Part shown: positions 1 to 8,018 of the stretch, one piece after another
How the letters are laid out: every line of letters begins with the position of its first letter
How positions within the stretch are numbered: position 1 is the stretch's first letter
Origin: Acidimicrobiaceae bacterium
Lineage (GTDB): Bacteria > Actinomycetota > Acidimicrobiia > Acidimicrobiales > Ilumatobacteraceae
Assembly (NCBI GenBank): GCA_002698945.1
Contig: NZZV01000116.1
Span: 1 to 45,324, forward strand
DNA: 45,324 nucleotides
Direction of reading: 5' to 3'
Program-made: the position numbers and the translations under genes
Notes under the pieces: model-generated
Seen by the model: the letters and a program-made list of their open reading frames with translations, nothing else
What the model was told of the DNA's origin: nothing
The model's database searches: none

Positions 1-22
1 GACTTCGACCGACCGAAAACGG

Positions 23-56
23 CGAGATCCCGAGCCCTGCCGGACCCGGGATCTCG
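23..56 (-). terminator. Hairpin downstream of khpA
   Basis: A perfect 10-bp inverted repeat (CGAGATCCCG at 23-32 and CGGGATCTCG at 47-56) with a 14-nt loop begins 25 nt past the khpA stop codon. No T-run follows on the minus strand. It could be a weak terminator or a processing/attenuation hairpin between khpA and the next gene, which in this conserved cluster would be rimM but lies outside the window. Confidence 0.4.
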
Positions 57-80
57 AAGAACCTTCGGCGGGGGTGCCGA

Positions 81-335
81 TTAATCCAAGAACTCGATGT
101 CGATATCGACGCCGTCTTTGCTCGCTGCGGCGCGGGTGACGGTGCGGATGCTCGCGGCGGTGCGGCCACGGCGGCCGATCACGCGGCCGAGGTCGCCGTC
201 GGCGACCCGCACGTCGAGGCGCAGCTTGCCCTCACCGTCGACCTCGTCGACCGTGACCGACTCGGGGTGATCGACGATCGAGGTGACGATGTGGGTCAGG
301 ACGGCAACGGCGGTGGGTGCAGCCTGGTCGCTCAC
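81..335 (-). CDS. khpA: KH-domain RNA-binding protein KhpA
   Basis: An 84-residue protein with a single KH domain. The RNA-binding GxxG loop is visible as GRRG in DLGRVIGRRGRTAASIRT, about two thirds along. KhpA-type proteins bind RNA broadly and are usually encoded between rpsP and rimM, as here. The start chosen is GTG at 335, which overlaps the rpsP stop codon in a GTGA arrangement. That implies translational coupling and rules out a longer reading that would run back into rpsP. The length fits the family (about 75-85 residues). The start is inferred from overlap and family length; the KH assignment is firm. Confidence 0.92.
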   Translation of the reverse strand: MSDQAAPTAVAVLTHIVTSIVDHPESVTVDEVDGEGKLRLDVRVADGDLGRVIGRRGRTAASIRTVTRAAASKDGVDIDIEFLD

Positions 336-595
336 TTGGCGGCCTTGAACTGCTCCATCGCGCCCGAGATCTCGAGCAGCTTGGCCACTCGCTCGGTCGG
401 CTGCGCGCCCTCGCTCAGCCACTTGACGGCCTTGTCGTTGTCGACGGTGAGGCCCGACGGCTCCTGCCGCGGGTCGTAGTGACCGAGGATCTCGATGAAG
501 CGGCCGTCGCGCGGCGAGCGAGCGTCGGCCGCGACGATGCGATACTGGGGCTGCTTCTTCTTGCCGACTCGGGTGAGGCGCAGCTTGACTGCCAT
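332..595 (-). CDS. rpsP: 30S ribosomal protein S16
   Basis: An 87-residue S16 beginning MAVKLRLTRVGKKKQPQYR, the strongly conserved N-terminus, followed by the typical RIVAADARSPRDGRFIE segment. S16 is an assembly protein of the small ribosomal subunit. The ATG at 595 has a good ribosome binding site (AGGAG eight bases upstream), which argues against an in-frame start further up. It follows ffh by about 100 bp and overlaps khpA, matching the widespread ffh-rpsP-khpA-rimM-trmD order. Confidence 0.96.
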   Translation of the reverse strand: MAVKLRLTRVGKKKQPQYRIVAADARSPRDGRFIEILGHYDPRQEPSGLTVDNDKAVKWLSEGAQPTERVAKLLEISGAMEQFKAAK

Positions 596-697
596 GAACT
601 GTCTCCTACAGGCGAATTTGAGAACCACGAAAGGTTAGCGGCGTCCGACCCGATTCCGAACAGGGTCGGGCGGAACAGTGTCGACGGACGGATCCGT

Positions 698-2146
698 TCA
701 GCGGGGCGGGTTGAAGCCGCCGGGGAGCTGGCCGCCCGGAGCGCCGGGACCGCCCTGGCCCATCATCTCCTGCAGCTCGGCCATGTCGGGCATGTCCTTC
801 ATGCCGCCCAGGCCGCCGAGCCCGGGGAAGCCACCACGCTTGCCCTTGCCCTTCTTGCCGCCGCCGGTCATGCCCATCTTCTTCATCATCTTCTGCATGT
901 CGCCGAACTGCTTGACGAGACGGTTGACCTCGCCCGGTTCGACGCCGGCGCCCTTGGCGATGCGGGCGCGACGGCTGCCGTTGATGATCTGAGGACGGGC
1001 ACGTTCTTCGACCGTCATCGAGCTGATCATCGCCTCGATCGGCACGAGCATCTCGTCGTCGATCTCCGCGTTCTTCAACTCCTTCGGCATGCCGGGCATC
1101 ATCGCCATGATGTTCTTGAGCGAGCCCATCTTCTTGATGGCCTGCATCTGCTCGAGGAAGTCGTCGAGGGTGAACTCGCCCTCCATCATGCGGGCGGCGG
1201 CCTGCTCGGCCTGGTCGGCTTCGAACGCCTTCTCGGCCTGCTCGATGAGGGTGAGCACGTCGCCCATGCCCAAGATGCGCGACGCCATGCGGTCGGGGTG
1301 GAACTGTTCGAACGCGTCGAGCTTCTCGCCGGTGGACGCAAACGCGATCGGGCGGCCGATCACTTCCTTCACCGACAGGGCGGCGCCACCGCGGGCGTCG
1401 CCGTCGAGCTTGGAGAGGATGACCCCGTCGATCTCGAGCGTCTCGTGGAACGCCTCGGCGGTCTGGACCGCGTCCTGGCCGGTCATCGCGTCGATGACGA
1501 GGAACGTGTAGTCGGGCGAGACGGCACCGGAGATGAGACGGACCTGCTCCATCATCTCGGCGTCGATCGACAAGCGGCCGGCGGTGTCGACGATGACGAC
1601 GTCGCGGCCCAGCCGCTTGGCCTCCTCGACGCCTTCGTAGGCGGTGATGATCGGATCTTCGGGGTCGGAGAAGACCGGTACGTCGACCTGACGGCCGAGG
1701 GTACGGAGCTGCTCGACGGCGGCCGGACGTTGGAGGTCGGCGCCGACGAGGAGCGGCTGACGGCCGTGCGACTTGAACCACAGGGCGAGCTTGCCGGTGG
1801 CGGTCGTCTTGCCGGAGCCCTGCAGACCGGCCATCAAGATGACGGTCGGCGGCTTCGGGGCGTACTGGATCGAGAGGGTCTCGCCGCCGAGGATGCGGAC
1901 GAGTTCGTCGTTGACCGCCTTGACGACCTGCTGGCCGGGATCGAGGGCCTGGCTGCGGGTGGCGCCGATCGCGTGCTCACGGATGCGGTTGCAGACCGAG
2001 CGGACGACGGTGACGTTGACGTCGGCCTCGAGCAGCGCCGCCCGGATTTCTTTCATGATCTCGTCGACGTCGGCTTCGGTGAGGCGACCCTTGCCGCGCA
2101 GCCGTTTGACGATCCCGTCGAGTCGGTTGGACAGATTGTCGAACAT
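698..2146 (-). CDS. ffh: Signal recognition particle protein Ffh (SRP54)
   Basis: A 482-residue SRP GTPase. It has an N-terminal helical domain, then a G domain with P-loop GLQGSGKT (107-114), DTAGRL (187-192) and SKLDGDARGG (245-254), then a methionine-rich M domain that binds 4.5S RNA and signal peptides. The tail is rich in Gly, Met and Pro (GGMKDMPDMAELQEMMGQGG). It works with FtsY in co-translational targeting to the membrane. The ATG at 2146 opens MFDNLSNRLDG, the normal SRP54 start, behind a GGGGGACC ribosome binding site. The gene lies 44 bp from the lipoprotein gene that separates it from ftsY. Confidence 0.97.
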   Translation of the reverse strand: MFDNLSNRLDGIVKRLRGKGRLTEADVDEIMKEIRAALLEADVNVTVVRSVCNRIREHAIGATRSQALDPGQQVVKAVNDELVRILGGETLSIQYAPKPPTVILMAGLQGSGKTTATGKLALWFKSHGRQPLLVGADLQRPAAVEQLRTLGRQVDVPVFSDPEDPIITAYEGVEEAKRLGRDVVIVDTAGRLSIDAEMMEQVRLISGAVSPDYTFLVIDAMTGQDAVQTAEAFHETLEIDGVILSKLDGDARGGAALSVKEVIGRPIAFASTGEKLDAFEQFHPDRMASRILGMGDVLTLIEQAEKAFEADQAEQAAARMMEGEFTLDDFLEQMQAIKKMGSLKNIMAMMPGMPKELKNAEIDDEMLVPIEAMISSMTVEERARPQIINGSRRARIAKGAGVEPGEVNRLVKQFGDMQKMMKKMGMTGGGKKGKGKRGGFPGLGGLGGMKDMPDMAELQEMMGQGGPGAPGGQLPGGFNPPR

Positions 2147-2190
2147 CAGGTCCCCCACGCTACCGGCGGCCTGATGTTCGACCGGTCAGG

Positions 2191-4221
2191 TCAGCAGGCC
2201 CAGGGGTATTCGAGTTCCTCGGTGGTGAGCCAGCGGTCGAGGTTGCCGCTGTCGGAGACGAAGCGGGCGATGCCGTCCTCGTAGAGCACGAACGTGCCGA
2301 CGTCGTCGCCCGGACCGGGAGGGGCGACCCTGGCGAACCCGCTCGCCTTGGCCACTTCGTAGACCTCACGGTCGATCGTGGTCGCGGCGGCCCACAAGTC
2401 GGGGCTGACCGTCTCGTCGATCGGGTACCAGAGGACGCCGTCCAGATCGAGGATCTCGTTGCCGCAGGCCGGGTAGTACTCGACGCCCTCGGTCACCTCG
2501 GTGATCGTCATGAGCGTCACGCCGGGGATGTCGGCTTCGCCGATCAGGGTGCCGTCGTCGAGGGTGGCCCGCACGACGTACTCGGTCGGGCCGTCGCCGA
2601 CGACGGCGAGGTTGATGCGGTCGGGGCGAAGGTCCATGGTGACCGGGAGCGACTCACCGTTGCGTTCGACGACCCGCGTCTCCCAGCCCGCGCTCTCGGC
2701 GGCGGCGACGTACTCCTCGAGGCTCGCTCCGACCAGTGCGCCCAGTTCGTCGGGCACTGCCGTCGTCGCAGGAGCGGTCGTGGCCGGCGCCTCGCCGGGC
2801 ACCGTGGTCTCGACCGGGGTCGTCTCCACCGGCGCGGTGGTGGCCGGCGGTTCGACGGGCGCTGGTTCGGTCGTGACGGGCTCGGTCGTGACGGGTTCGG
2901 CCTGGATCAGGAACTCGTCGGCGACGGCGGGGACGGTGTACCAGCCGTCGTCGTCGCCGATGAACCGGTAGGCGGGCACGAGCCACGCCGAGCCGTCGGC
3001 GTCCCACACCCACCACAGGTCGGGCTGGACGTCGACGAGGGTGACGGTGATCTCCTCGGGCGCCACCGTGTCGACCGGGCCCTCCGGAACGTCGACCGGC
3101 ATCGGTTCGGGCACTGCCGAATCGCTCGACACGGCGACGTCGTCGGAACTCATCTCCTCGGACGAGACGTCGAACTCGGTGACCGCATCACGCAGGATCG
3201 CCGGCTCGGTGCCGCCGAATCCCCAGCCGCCGTACTGCTCGCTCTCGAGGCGGGCGATGGCGGCGTCGAGGTCGATCAGCGGATACGGGCCGACCGCCTC
3301 GGGCATCGCGCTGCTGCCCCACGCGTACTGGAGTTCGGCGTTCTCGCCGAACGTGAAGCCCCAGCTGCGGGCGGTGACACCGTCGACCTGGTGGTTGGCC
3401 GTGACGTTGGTGTTCCAGTCGTCGGCGTAGGTGTCGAAGGTAACGGTCGCCGGATCGACGCCCATCGCGGCGAGCAGGTCGGTGACCCGCTGCTCGGCGT
3501 CGGCCTCCGACGGCAAACCCGTCGGCAACTCCGGCTCCGAGCACACCTCGACCGGCATCGGCTCGTCGACGATCGTCTCCGCTGGCACGTCCACGGCGGC
3601 ATCGGTGCCAGGTTCCGGATCGACCAGCGCGGGATCGCCGAGTTCGGGATCGACGGCGGGTGCCTCGGCGGACACGGTGCACTCGACCATGCCGACGTCG
3701 CGACCTTCCCAGCCCCAGTCGTAGTTCCACGACTGCATGGCGTCGTCCCAGAGCGTCATCGACGGTGCGGTGCCGTCGTCGGGACCGACACGCCAGTACA
3801 CCGAGTAGCCGTCGTCGATCTGCTCCGGCTCGCCCTGCAGGCCGAGCGCACCGGCGATCGCGGCCGCGTCCTCGGCGGTCGGCATGCCGCCGGCGTCGAA
3901 GACGTAGCCCGTTGAGTTGTCGGGCAGGGGCCCGAGGTCGCCGACGACGAAGTCGGTGATCACGTATGGCGCGATCATCATGTCGGTCGCCATGTCATCG
4001 GCGGCAACCTCGGCAGTGGTCTGGCCGGCGACCCTCGAGTCGGCAGAGCCGCCGCCGGTCATCTCGATCGGCGACGGGGCGCGCATGGCGCCATCGTCGG
4101 CCGCCGAAGTCGTGTCGGGGCTGTCGATGGGATCGGACGACGGGTCGTCGCCACCACAGGCACTCAAGACGAGTGCGAGGGCGGCGGTGACGGGGACGAA
4201 ACGCCAGACGTGAGTACGCAT
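2191..4221 (-). CDS. Large secreted lipoprotein with I78-like inhibitor domain
   Basis: A 676-residue exported lipoprotein of unknown function. The N-terminus MRTHVWRFVPVTAALALVLSAC is a lipoprotein signal with lipobox LSAC. Acidic, Thr/Pro-rich low-complexity linkers separate at least three ordered segments. One of these, roughly residues 490-560 (VGASLEEYVAAAESAGWETRVV, then TMDLRPDRINLAVV), resembles the peptidase inhibitor I78 / potato inhibitor I fold with its TMDxRPDR strand. A tandem VTTEP repeat and ATTAP linker precede it. Two WY-rich segments (VYWRVGP, LWWVWDADGSAWLVPAY) are seen upstream. The start is the ATG at 4221, which gives a clean signal peptide. It sits between ftsY (19-bp gap) and ffh, an unusual place for a surface protein. 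The I78 relation is from motif memory, not a search. Confidence 0.75.
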   Translation of the reverse strand: MRTHVWRFVPVTAALALVLSACGGDDPSSDPIDSPDTTSAADDGAMRAPSPIEMTGGGSADSRVAGQTTAEVAADDMATDMMIAPYVITDFVVGDLGPLPDNSTGYVFDAGGMPTAEDAAAIAGALGLQGEPEQIDDGYSVYWRVGPDDGTAPSMTLWDDAMQSWNYDWGWEGRDVGMVECTVSAEAPAVDPELGDPALVDPEPGTDAAVDVPAETIVDEPMPVEVCSEPELPTGLPSEADAEQRVTDLLAAMGVDPATVTFDTYADDWNTNVTANHQVDGVTARSWGFTFGENAELQYAWGSSAMPEAVGPYPLIDLDAAIARLESEQYGGWGFGGTEPAILRDAVTEFDVSSEEMSSDDVAVSSDSAVPEPMPVDVPEGPVDTVAPEEITVTLVDVQPDLWWVWDADGSAWLVPAYRFIGDDDGWYTVPAVADEFLIQAEPVTTEPVTTEPAPVEPPATTAPVETTPVETTVPGEAPATTAPATTAVPDELGALVGASLEEYVAAAESAGWETRVVERNGESLPVTMDLRPDRINLAVVGDGPTEYVVRATLDDGTLIGEADIPGVTLMTITEVTEGVEYYPACGNEILDLDGVLWYPIDETVSPDLWAAATTIDREVYEVAKASGFARVAPPGPGDDVGTFVLYEDGIARFVSDSGNLDRWLTTEELEYPWAC

Positions 4222-4240
4222 GCCCGTTGGACGTCCGGCG

Positions 4241-5386
4241 TCAGCGATCGGTTCCCGAATCGAACAGTGCATTCACGAATTCGTCCGGGTGGAACGGAAT
4301 GAGGTCGCCGACCTGTTCGCCGACGCCGACGAGCTTGACCGGGATGCCGAGTTCGGTCTCGACGGCGAACACGATGCCGCCCTTGGCCGAACCGTCGAGC
4401 TTCGTGAGCACGACGCCGGTCACGTCGGTGGCCTCGCTGAACTGACGGGCCTGGGCGAGACCGTTCTGGCCGGTGGTCGCGTCGATCACGAGCAGGGTCT
4501 CGGTGACGGTGCCGGCGCCCTTCTCGGCGACGCGGCGTACCTTCTTCAGCTCCTCCATCAGATTGGTCTTGGTGTGGAGGCGACCGGCGGTGTCGGCGAG
4601 CACGAGATCGATCTGCTTCGCGGCGGCTCGCTCGATGCCGTCGAAGATCACCGACGACGGGTCGCCGCCCTCGGTGCCGCGGACGAAGTCGGTGTTCGAA
4701 CGTTCGGCCCACGTGCCGAGCTGTTCGGCGGCGGCGGCGCGGAACGTGTCGCCGGCGGCGAGCAGCACACTGCGCCCGGCGTCGGTCTGCTGGCGCGCGA
4801 CCTTGCCGATCGTGGTCGTCTTGCCGACACCGTTCACGCCGACGAACAGCCAGACATTGGGCTGACCGGCCCCCAGGGACGCGTCGTAGTGCACCTCGCG
4901 GTCGGACCCGGCGAGCTTGGCGATCATGTCCGCCTGCAACGCGTCCAGCAGCTCCGACGGCTCGGTGATCTCCTTCGCCTTCACCCGCTCCTTGAGCGGC
5001 TCGAGCAGGCCGTCGGTGACGCCGAGCCCGACGTCGGCCCGCAACAGCGCCTCTTCCAGGTCGTCCCACGTCTCGTCGGTGATCGTGCTGCGTCCGAGGA
5101 CGCTGCCGAACGCACCGCTGAACGTCGCACGAGCCTTCGACAGACGGTCGCGCAACGACAGCGGCTTGACCGGCTCCGGCTCGGGTGCCGGCTCGACGAC
5201 CGGCGGCTCTTCGACGAGGGTGTCGCCCGTCTCGGGTTCGCGTTCGGGAACGGCCGGCGGCGTCGGGCGGGGCGGCAGCTCGGTGCGCTGTCCGGTGTCC
5301 ATCTTGCGACGGTTGGCGACGACGACACCGAGCCCGAAGACCAGAACGACGATCGCGAGGATCAGGAAAAGCCACTGGATGTCCAT
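4241..5386 (-). CDS. ftsY: Signal recognition particle receptor FtsY
   Basis: A 381-residue SRP receptor GTPase. A hydrophobic N-terminal segment (residues 5-24, WLFLILAIVVLVFGLGVVVA) anchors it in the membrane. It is followed by a Pro/Glu-rich acidic linker (30-75), the N domain and the NG GTPase with P-loop GVNGVGKT (183-190), ADTAGRL and TKLDGSAKGG. It docks Ffh-ribosome complexes. The ATG at 5386 is preferred because it begins exactly at the membrane anchor; upstream in-frame residues are unlike the family. A CGGGG ribosome binding site lies ten bases upstream. The peroxiredoxin gene is divergent from it. Confidence 0.96.
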   Translation of the reverse strand: MDIQWLFLILAIVVLVFGLGVVVANRRKMDTGQRTELPPRPTPPAVPEREPETGDTLVEEPPVVEPAPEPEPVKPLSLRDRLSKARATFSGAFGSVLGRSTITDETWDDLEEALLRADVGLGVTDGLLEPLKERVKAKEITEPSELLDALQADMIAKLAGSDREVHYDASLGAGQPNVWLFVGVNGVGKTTTIGKVARQQTDAGRSVLLAAGDTFRAAAAEQLGTWAERSNTDFVRGTEGGDPSSVIFDGIERAAAKQIDLVLADTAGRLHTKTNLMEELKKVRRVAEKGAGTVTETLLVIDATTGQNGLAQARQFSEATDVTGVVLTKLDGSAKGGIVFAVETELGIPVKLVGVGEQVGDLIPFHPDEFVNALFDSGTDR

Positions 5387-5493
5387 ATCGACCCCGACGC
5401 TAGCGGCGGGTGAGCGAGCCAAGGAGCGGACGCAGGAATGGAACGTCGACGGCGGACGTTGCCGCGGGTGCGTGTCGTTTGGCATGCTTGCAA

Positions 5494-5514
5494 TCCCGAC
5501 CAGAGCGGTCGGGA
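5494..5514. promoter_or_regulatory. Candidate operator upstream of the peroxiredoxin gene
   Basis: A perfect 8-bp inverted repeat, TCCCGACC and GGTCGGGA, with a 5-bp spacer lies 31 bp before the peroxiredoxin ATG in the divergent ftsY/peroxiredoxin gap. Size, symmetry and position suit a dimeric repressor or activator site; no regulator is identified. An mRNA leader hairpin is the alternative. Confidence 0.45.
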
Positions 5515-5544
5515 AGTCCGAACAACGACTCGAGGGAGTACCCC

Positions 5545-6174
5545 ATGTCCATCCGTCTCGGCGACGAAGCGCCCAACTTCACTGCGGTCACCACCGATGG
5601 TGAGATCACGTTCCACGACTGGAAGGACGGCTCATGGGCCGTGTTCTTCAGCCACCCGGCCGACTTCACGCCGGTCTGCACGACCGAACTCGGTCGCACC
5701 GCCGCGCTGAAGGACGAATTCGGCAAGCGCAACACCAAGGCGATCGCCGTGTCGGTCGATCCGATCGAGGATCACCACGGTTGGGCGCCCGACATCGGTG
5801 AGGTCGGCGGCACCGACCTCAACTTCCCGATCATCGCCGACCCCGACCGCAAGGTCTCCGAGGCCTACGACATGATCCACCCGGGCGAGGGCGACACCTC
5901 GACCGTGCGCTCGGTGTTCATCATCGACCCGAGCAACAAGGTGCGGCTCACCCTCACCTACCCGAAGTCGGTGGGTCGCAACTTCGACGAGATCGTGCGC
6001 GTGATCGACGCCCTGCAGGCCACCGACGCCGCACCCATCGCCACCCCGGCCGACTGGCGCCCCGGCGACCGCGTCATCGTGTCGCCCGCCATGTCGACCG
6101 AAGACGCCAAGGCCAAGCTCCCCAACGTCGAGGAAATCAAGCCCTACCTCCGCTACGCCGACCAACCCACCTGA
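5545..6174 (+). CDS. 1-Cys peroxiredoxin (Prx6 type)
   Basis: A 209-residue thiol peroxidase that reduces hydrogen peroxide and organic peroxides. The peroxidatic motif PADFTPVCTTE gives Pro38, Thr42 and Cys45. There is no other cysteine in the protein, so it is a 1-Cys enzyme that must be reduced by an outside thiol. The C-terminal extension (DWRPGDRVIVSPAMSTEDA) is typical of the Prx6 branch. The ATG at 5545 has a GGGAG ribosome binding site nine bases upstream and begins MSIRLGDEAPNF, the usual start. It is a plus-strand gene inserted between minus-strand ftsY and the methyltransferase-like gene. Confidence 0.93.
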   Translation: MSIRLGDEAPNFTAVTTDGEITFHDWKDGSWAVFFSHPADFTPVCTTELGRTAALKDEFGKRNTKAIAVSVDPIEDHHGWAPDIGEVGGTDLNFPIIADPDRKVSEAYDMIHPGEGDTSTVRSVFIIDPSNKVRLTLTYPKSVGRNFDEIVRVIDALQATDAAPIATPADWRPGDRVIVSPAMSTEDAKAKLPNVEEIKPYLRYADQPT

Positions 6175-6268
6175 TTCGGGCCGGATCGCCCGATCGCTGC
6201 GTTGCCGTCACGTCTAATTTCACGGACTCGTCGACAACAAGTCTCGTCGACTCCGAGCCGAGCGAGCA

Positions 6269-6295
6269 CCGGGTCCACTTCGTGGGTGGACCCGG
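6269..6295 (+). terminator. Hairpin downstream of the peroxiredoxin gene
   Basis: Ten-bp arms CCGGGTCCAC (6269-6278) and GTGGACCCGG (6286-6295) with a 7-nt loop lie 95 nt past the peroxiredoxin stop and between convergent genes. There is no U-tract, so it may be a factor-dependent or bidirectional barrier, or a relic related to the palindromic element immediately to its right. Confidence 0.4.
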
Positions 6296-6307
6296 GACCC
6301 GGCCGGT

Positions 6308-6367
6308 CGGGTCGGGTGTCGGAGGGAACGGCGACGGAGTCGACGTTTCCGGAGATCACCCGACCCG
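6308..6367. repeat. 60-bp palindromic element, copy A
   Basis: Terminal 11-bp perfect inverted arms CGGGTCGGGTG and CACCCGACCCG bound a 60-bp unit. Its inside (TCGGAGGGAACGGCGA near the left arm, TTTCCGGAGAT near the right arm) matches copy B at 7836-7895, which has exactly the same length. It lies at the 3' end of the methyltransferase-like gene. REP-like or MITE-like origin is inferred. Confidence 0.7.
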
Positions 6368-6369
6368 GG

Positions 6370-7134
6370 TCAAGGGTGGGCGAGGTAGACGGTGCAGGCG
6401 GAGTTGGCACCGGTGTAGTGGTTCGGGAACTCGACGACCTCGGCACGCACGTCGGTGAAGACCCGGCCGAGCAGCGCCATGAACGCGGCGTCCGGCGGAT
6501 CGTCCGACCACAGGGCGAACGTGCCGCCCGGTACCAACTGGTCGACCACCCGCTGCAGCCCCGCCTCGCTGTAGAAGCCGGCGTGGCTGTCGTCGAGGTG
6601 GTGTCCGGGCGTGTGATCGATGTCGACCAGGATCGCGTCGAACGGCGGTCCGACTCCGGCGTCGATTCCGTCGTGCGCCATGGCGAAGAAGTCACCGTGC
6701 ACGAACGCGCAACGGTCGTCGGCCACCAGCGTCGGGCCCAGCGGCACCAGGCCGCGCTCGTGCCAGTCGATCACGGCGTAGAGCGCGTCGATCACGAACA
6801 GCTCCGCCACCCGCTCGTCTTCCAGCGCCGCGGCCGCCGTGCAACCCAGGCCGAGACCACCGACCACGACCCGCAGCTCGTCGCCCGGCGTCGCCGTCGT
6901 GCCGAGGCGCCCGACCGCCTCCTCGGTCGCCGTGAACATGCTCGACATGAGGAACTCGTCGCCGAGCTTGACCTCCCAGATGTCGATCTGCAGGACGGGT
7001 TCGAGCCGCCGCCGCAACATGATCTCGCCCATCCGGGTCGGCCGGACGTCGAGCACCTCGAACGCGCGGCTCAATTCGCTCCCGATGGCCGCGTCACGAC
7101 CGGTACTCGGGGTTCTCGAAGTCGAACCTGGCAC
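6370..7134 (-). CDS. Spermidine-synthase-like methyltransferase
   Basis: About 254 residues resembling the spermidine synthase/SAM-methyltransferase fold. It has a short beta-hairpin entry (RPTRMGEIMLRRR, WEVKLGDEFLMSSMF), a nucleotide-binding glycine loop (VVVGGLGLGCTAAAALED), and an acidic strand followed by ILVDIDHTPGHH in place of the usual polyamine-site motif. Substrate is unknown; it is probably not a true spermidine synthase because the DxxD/polyamine motif is altered. The start is uncertain. GTG at 7134 overlaps the upstream flavoprotein gene by 41 bp, while a TTG at 7074 would leave a 19-bp gap and still keep the conserved RPTRMGE segment. Likely co-transcribed with that flavoprotein. 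Confidence 0.75.
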   Translation of the reverse strand: MPGSTSRTPSTGRDAAIGSELSRAFEVLDVRPTRMGEIMLRRRLEPVLQIDIWEVKLGDEFLMSSMFTATEEAVGRLGTTATPGDELRVVVGGLGLGCTAAAALEDERVAELFVIDALYAVIDWHERGLVPLGPTLVADDRCAFVHGDFFAMAHDGIDAGVGPPFDAILVDIDHTPGHHLDDSHAGFYSEAGLQRVVDQLVPGGTFALWSDDPPDAAFMALLGRVFTDVRAEVVEFPNHYTGANSACTVYLAHP

Positions 7135-7810
7135 CGGCCGCCCAGGCGTTGCGATCGTTGCCCTCGTTGGGGATCGGGTTGGCCTGCAAGATGGCGGCCA
7201 GGTGCATCAGGTTCCACGTCATGATCGTCGTGTTGCGCTGGGTGAACTCGTTGTCGAACCCGACTCGCCCACCGTCGTCGGTCTCGTCGCCGTACGACGG
7301 TCCGGGACCGGCCTCACCGATCCACCCGCAGTCGGCCTGCGGCGGGATGGTGTAGCCGAGGTGCGAGAGCGCGTAGCCGAGCGTCATCGCCGCGTGCTTG
7401 ATGCCGTCCTCGTTGCCGGTCACGACACACCCGCCGACCTTGCCGTAGTAGACGGATTGACCCTGGTCGTTGAGCAACCCCGACATCGCATAGAGCCGTT
7501 CGATCAACACCCGACACACCGAACTCTCCTCACCGAGCCAGAGCGGGGTCCCCACGACCAAGATGTCGGCCGCCCGCACCCGTTCCCAGATGGCCGGCCA
7601 GTCGTCGCGGTCCCAGCCGTGCTCGGTCATGTCGGGGTAGACGCCCGGCGGCACCTGGTGTTCGAGGAGGTACACGTGGTCGACCGTGACCCCCTGCTTC
7701 TCCATGATCGCCGCCGACGCCCCGAGCAGCAGCCCGGTGTGACTGTCCGTCGGGTCCCGCTTCAACGACGTGTTGACGTAAAGCGCCCTGAGTCCCTCGT
7801 ACTGCCCCAT
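7094..7810 (-). CDS. Flavodoxin-fold NAD(P)H-dependent oxidoreductase
   Basis: A 238-residue protein of the NADPH-dependent FMN reductase/flavodoxin superfamily. It has an N-terminal beta strand and phosphate loop (LRALYVNTSLKRDPTDSHTG), then ADILVVGTPLWLGEESSVCRVLIER, the flavin-contacting region, and VGGCVVTGNEDGIKHAAMTLGYAL. The redox partner and substrate cannot be read from the sequence. The ATG at 7810 opens MGQYEGLRALYV; an earlier in-frame codon adds only four residues. It overlaps or abuts the methyltransferase-like gene downstream, so the two may act together. Confidence 0.82.
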   Translation of the reverse strand: MGQYEGLRALYVNTSLKRDPTDSHTGLLLGASAAIMEKQGVTVDHVYLLEHQVPPGVYPDMTEHGWDRDDWPAIWERVRAADILVVGTPLWLGEESSVCRVLIERLYAMSGLLNDQGQSVYYGKVGGCVVTGNEDGIKHAAMTLGYALSHLGYTIPPQADCGWIGEAGPGPSYGDETDDGGRVGFDNEFTQRNTTIMTWNLMHLAAILQANPIPNEGNDRNAWAAGARFDFENPEYRS

Positions 7811-7835
7811 GCACCCCAGCATGCCACGCGCTCGG

Positions 7836-7895
7836 CGGGTCAGGTGTCGGAGGTGACGGCGAGGAACGAGCCGTTACCGTCGATCACCTGACCCG
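7836..7895. repeat. 60-bp palindromic element, copy B
   Basis: Perfect 11-bp terminal arms CGGGTCAGGTG and CACCTGACCCG enclose TCGGAGGTGACGGCGAG and CCGTTACCGTCGAT. It is the same length and internal layout as copy A (6308-6367). It lies just upstream of the flavoprotein gene, so it could also affect that promoter. Confidence 0.72.
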
Positions 7896-7949
7896 GGATC
7901 GGTACGCGAACCCGAGCCCTCGAGACGCTGGGCCGACCCACAGGACCCC

Positions 7950-8016
7950 GGAGTCAGGTGACCGCCGGTAACGGGTCTCGGCTGCGCCTCGCCCGTCACC
8001 TCCGGCACCCGACCCG
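7950..8016. repeat. Palindromic element, copy C (inverted, about 67 bp)
   Basis: This is a reverse-oriented, slightly longer relative of copies A and B. Read on the minus strand it gives CGGGTCGGGTG, CCGGAGGTGACGG, then CCGTTACCGGCGGT and CACCTGACTCC. Its end lies 2 bp from the smc stop codon. One arm is degraded (CGGAGTCAGGTG instead of CGGGTCAGGTG). Copies B and C face each other across 54 bp. Confidence 0.62.
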
Positions 8017-8018
8017 AG

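Noticed and set aside
317-2284. Long plus-strand open frame of 655 residues
   Set aside because: It lies antisense to rpsP and ffh. Its translation is His/Arg/Asp-rich, as expected from the complement of high-GC coding DNA, and it has no domain.
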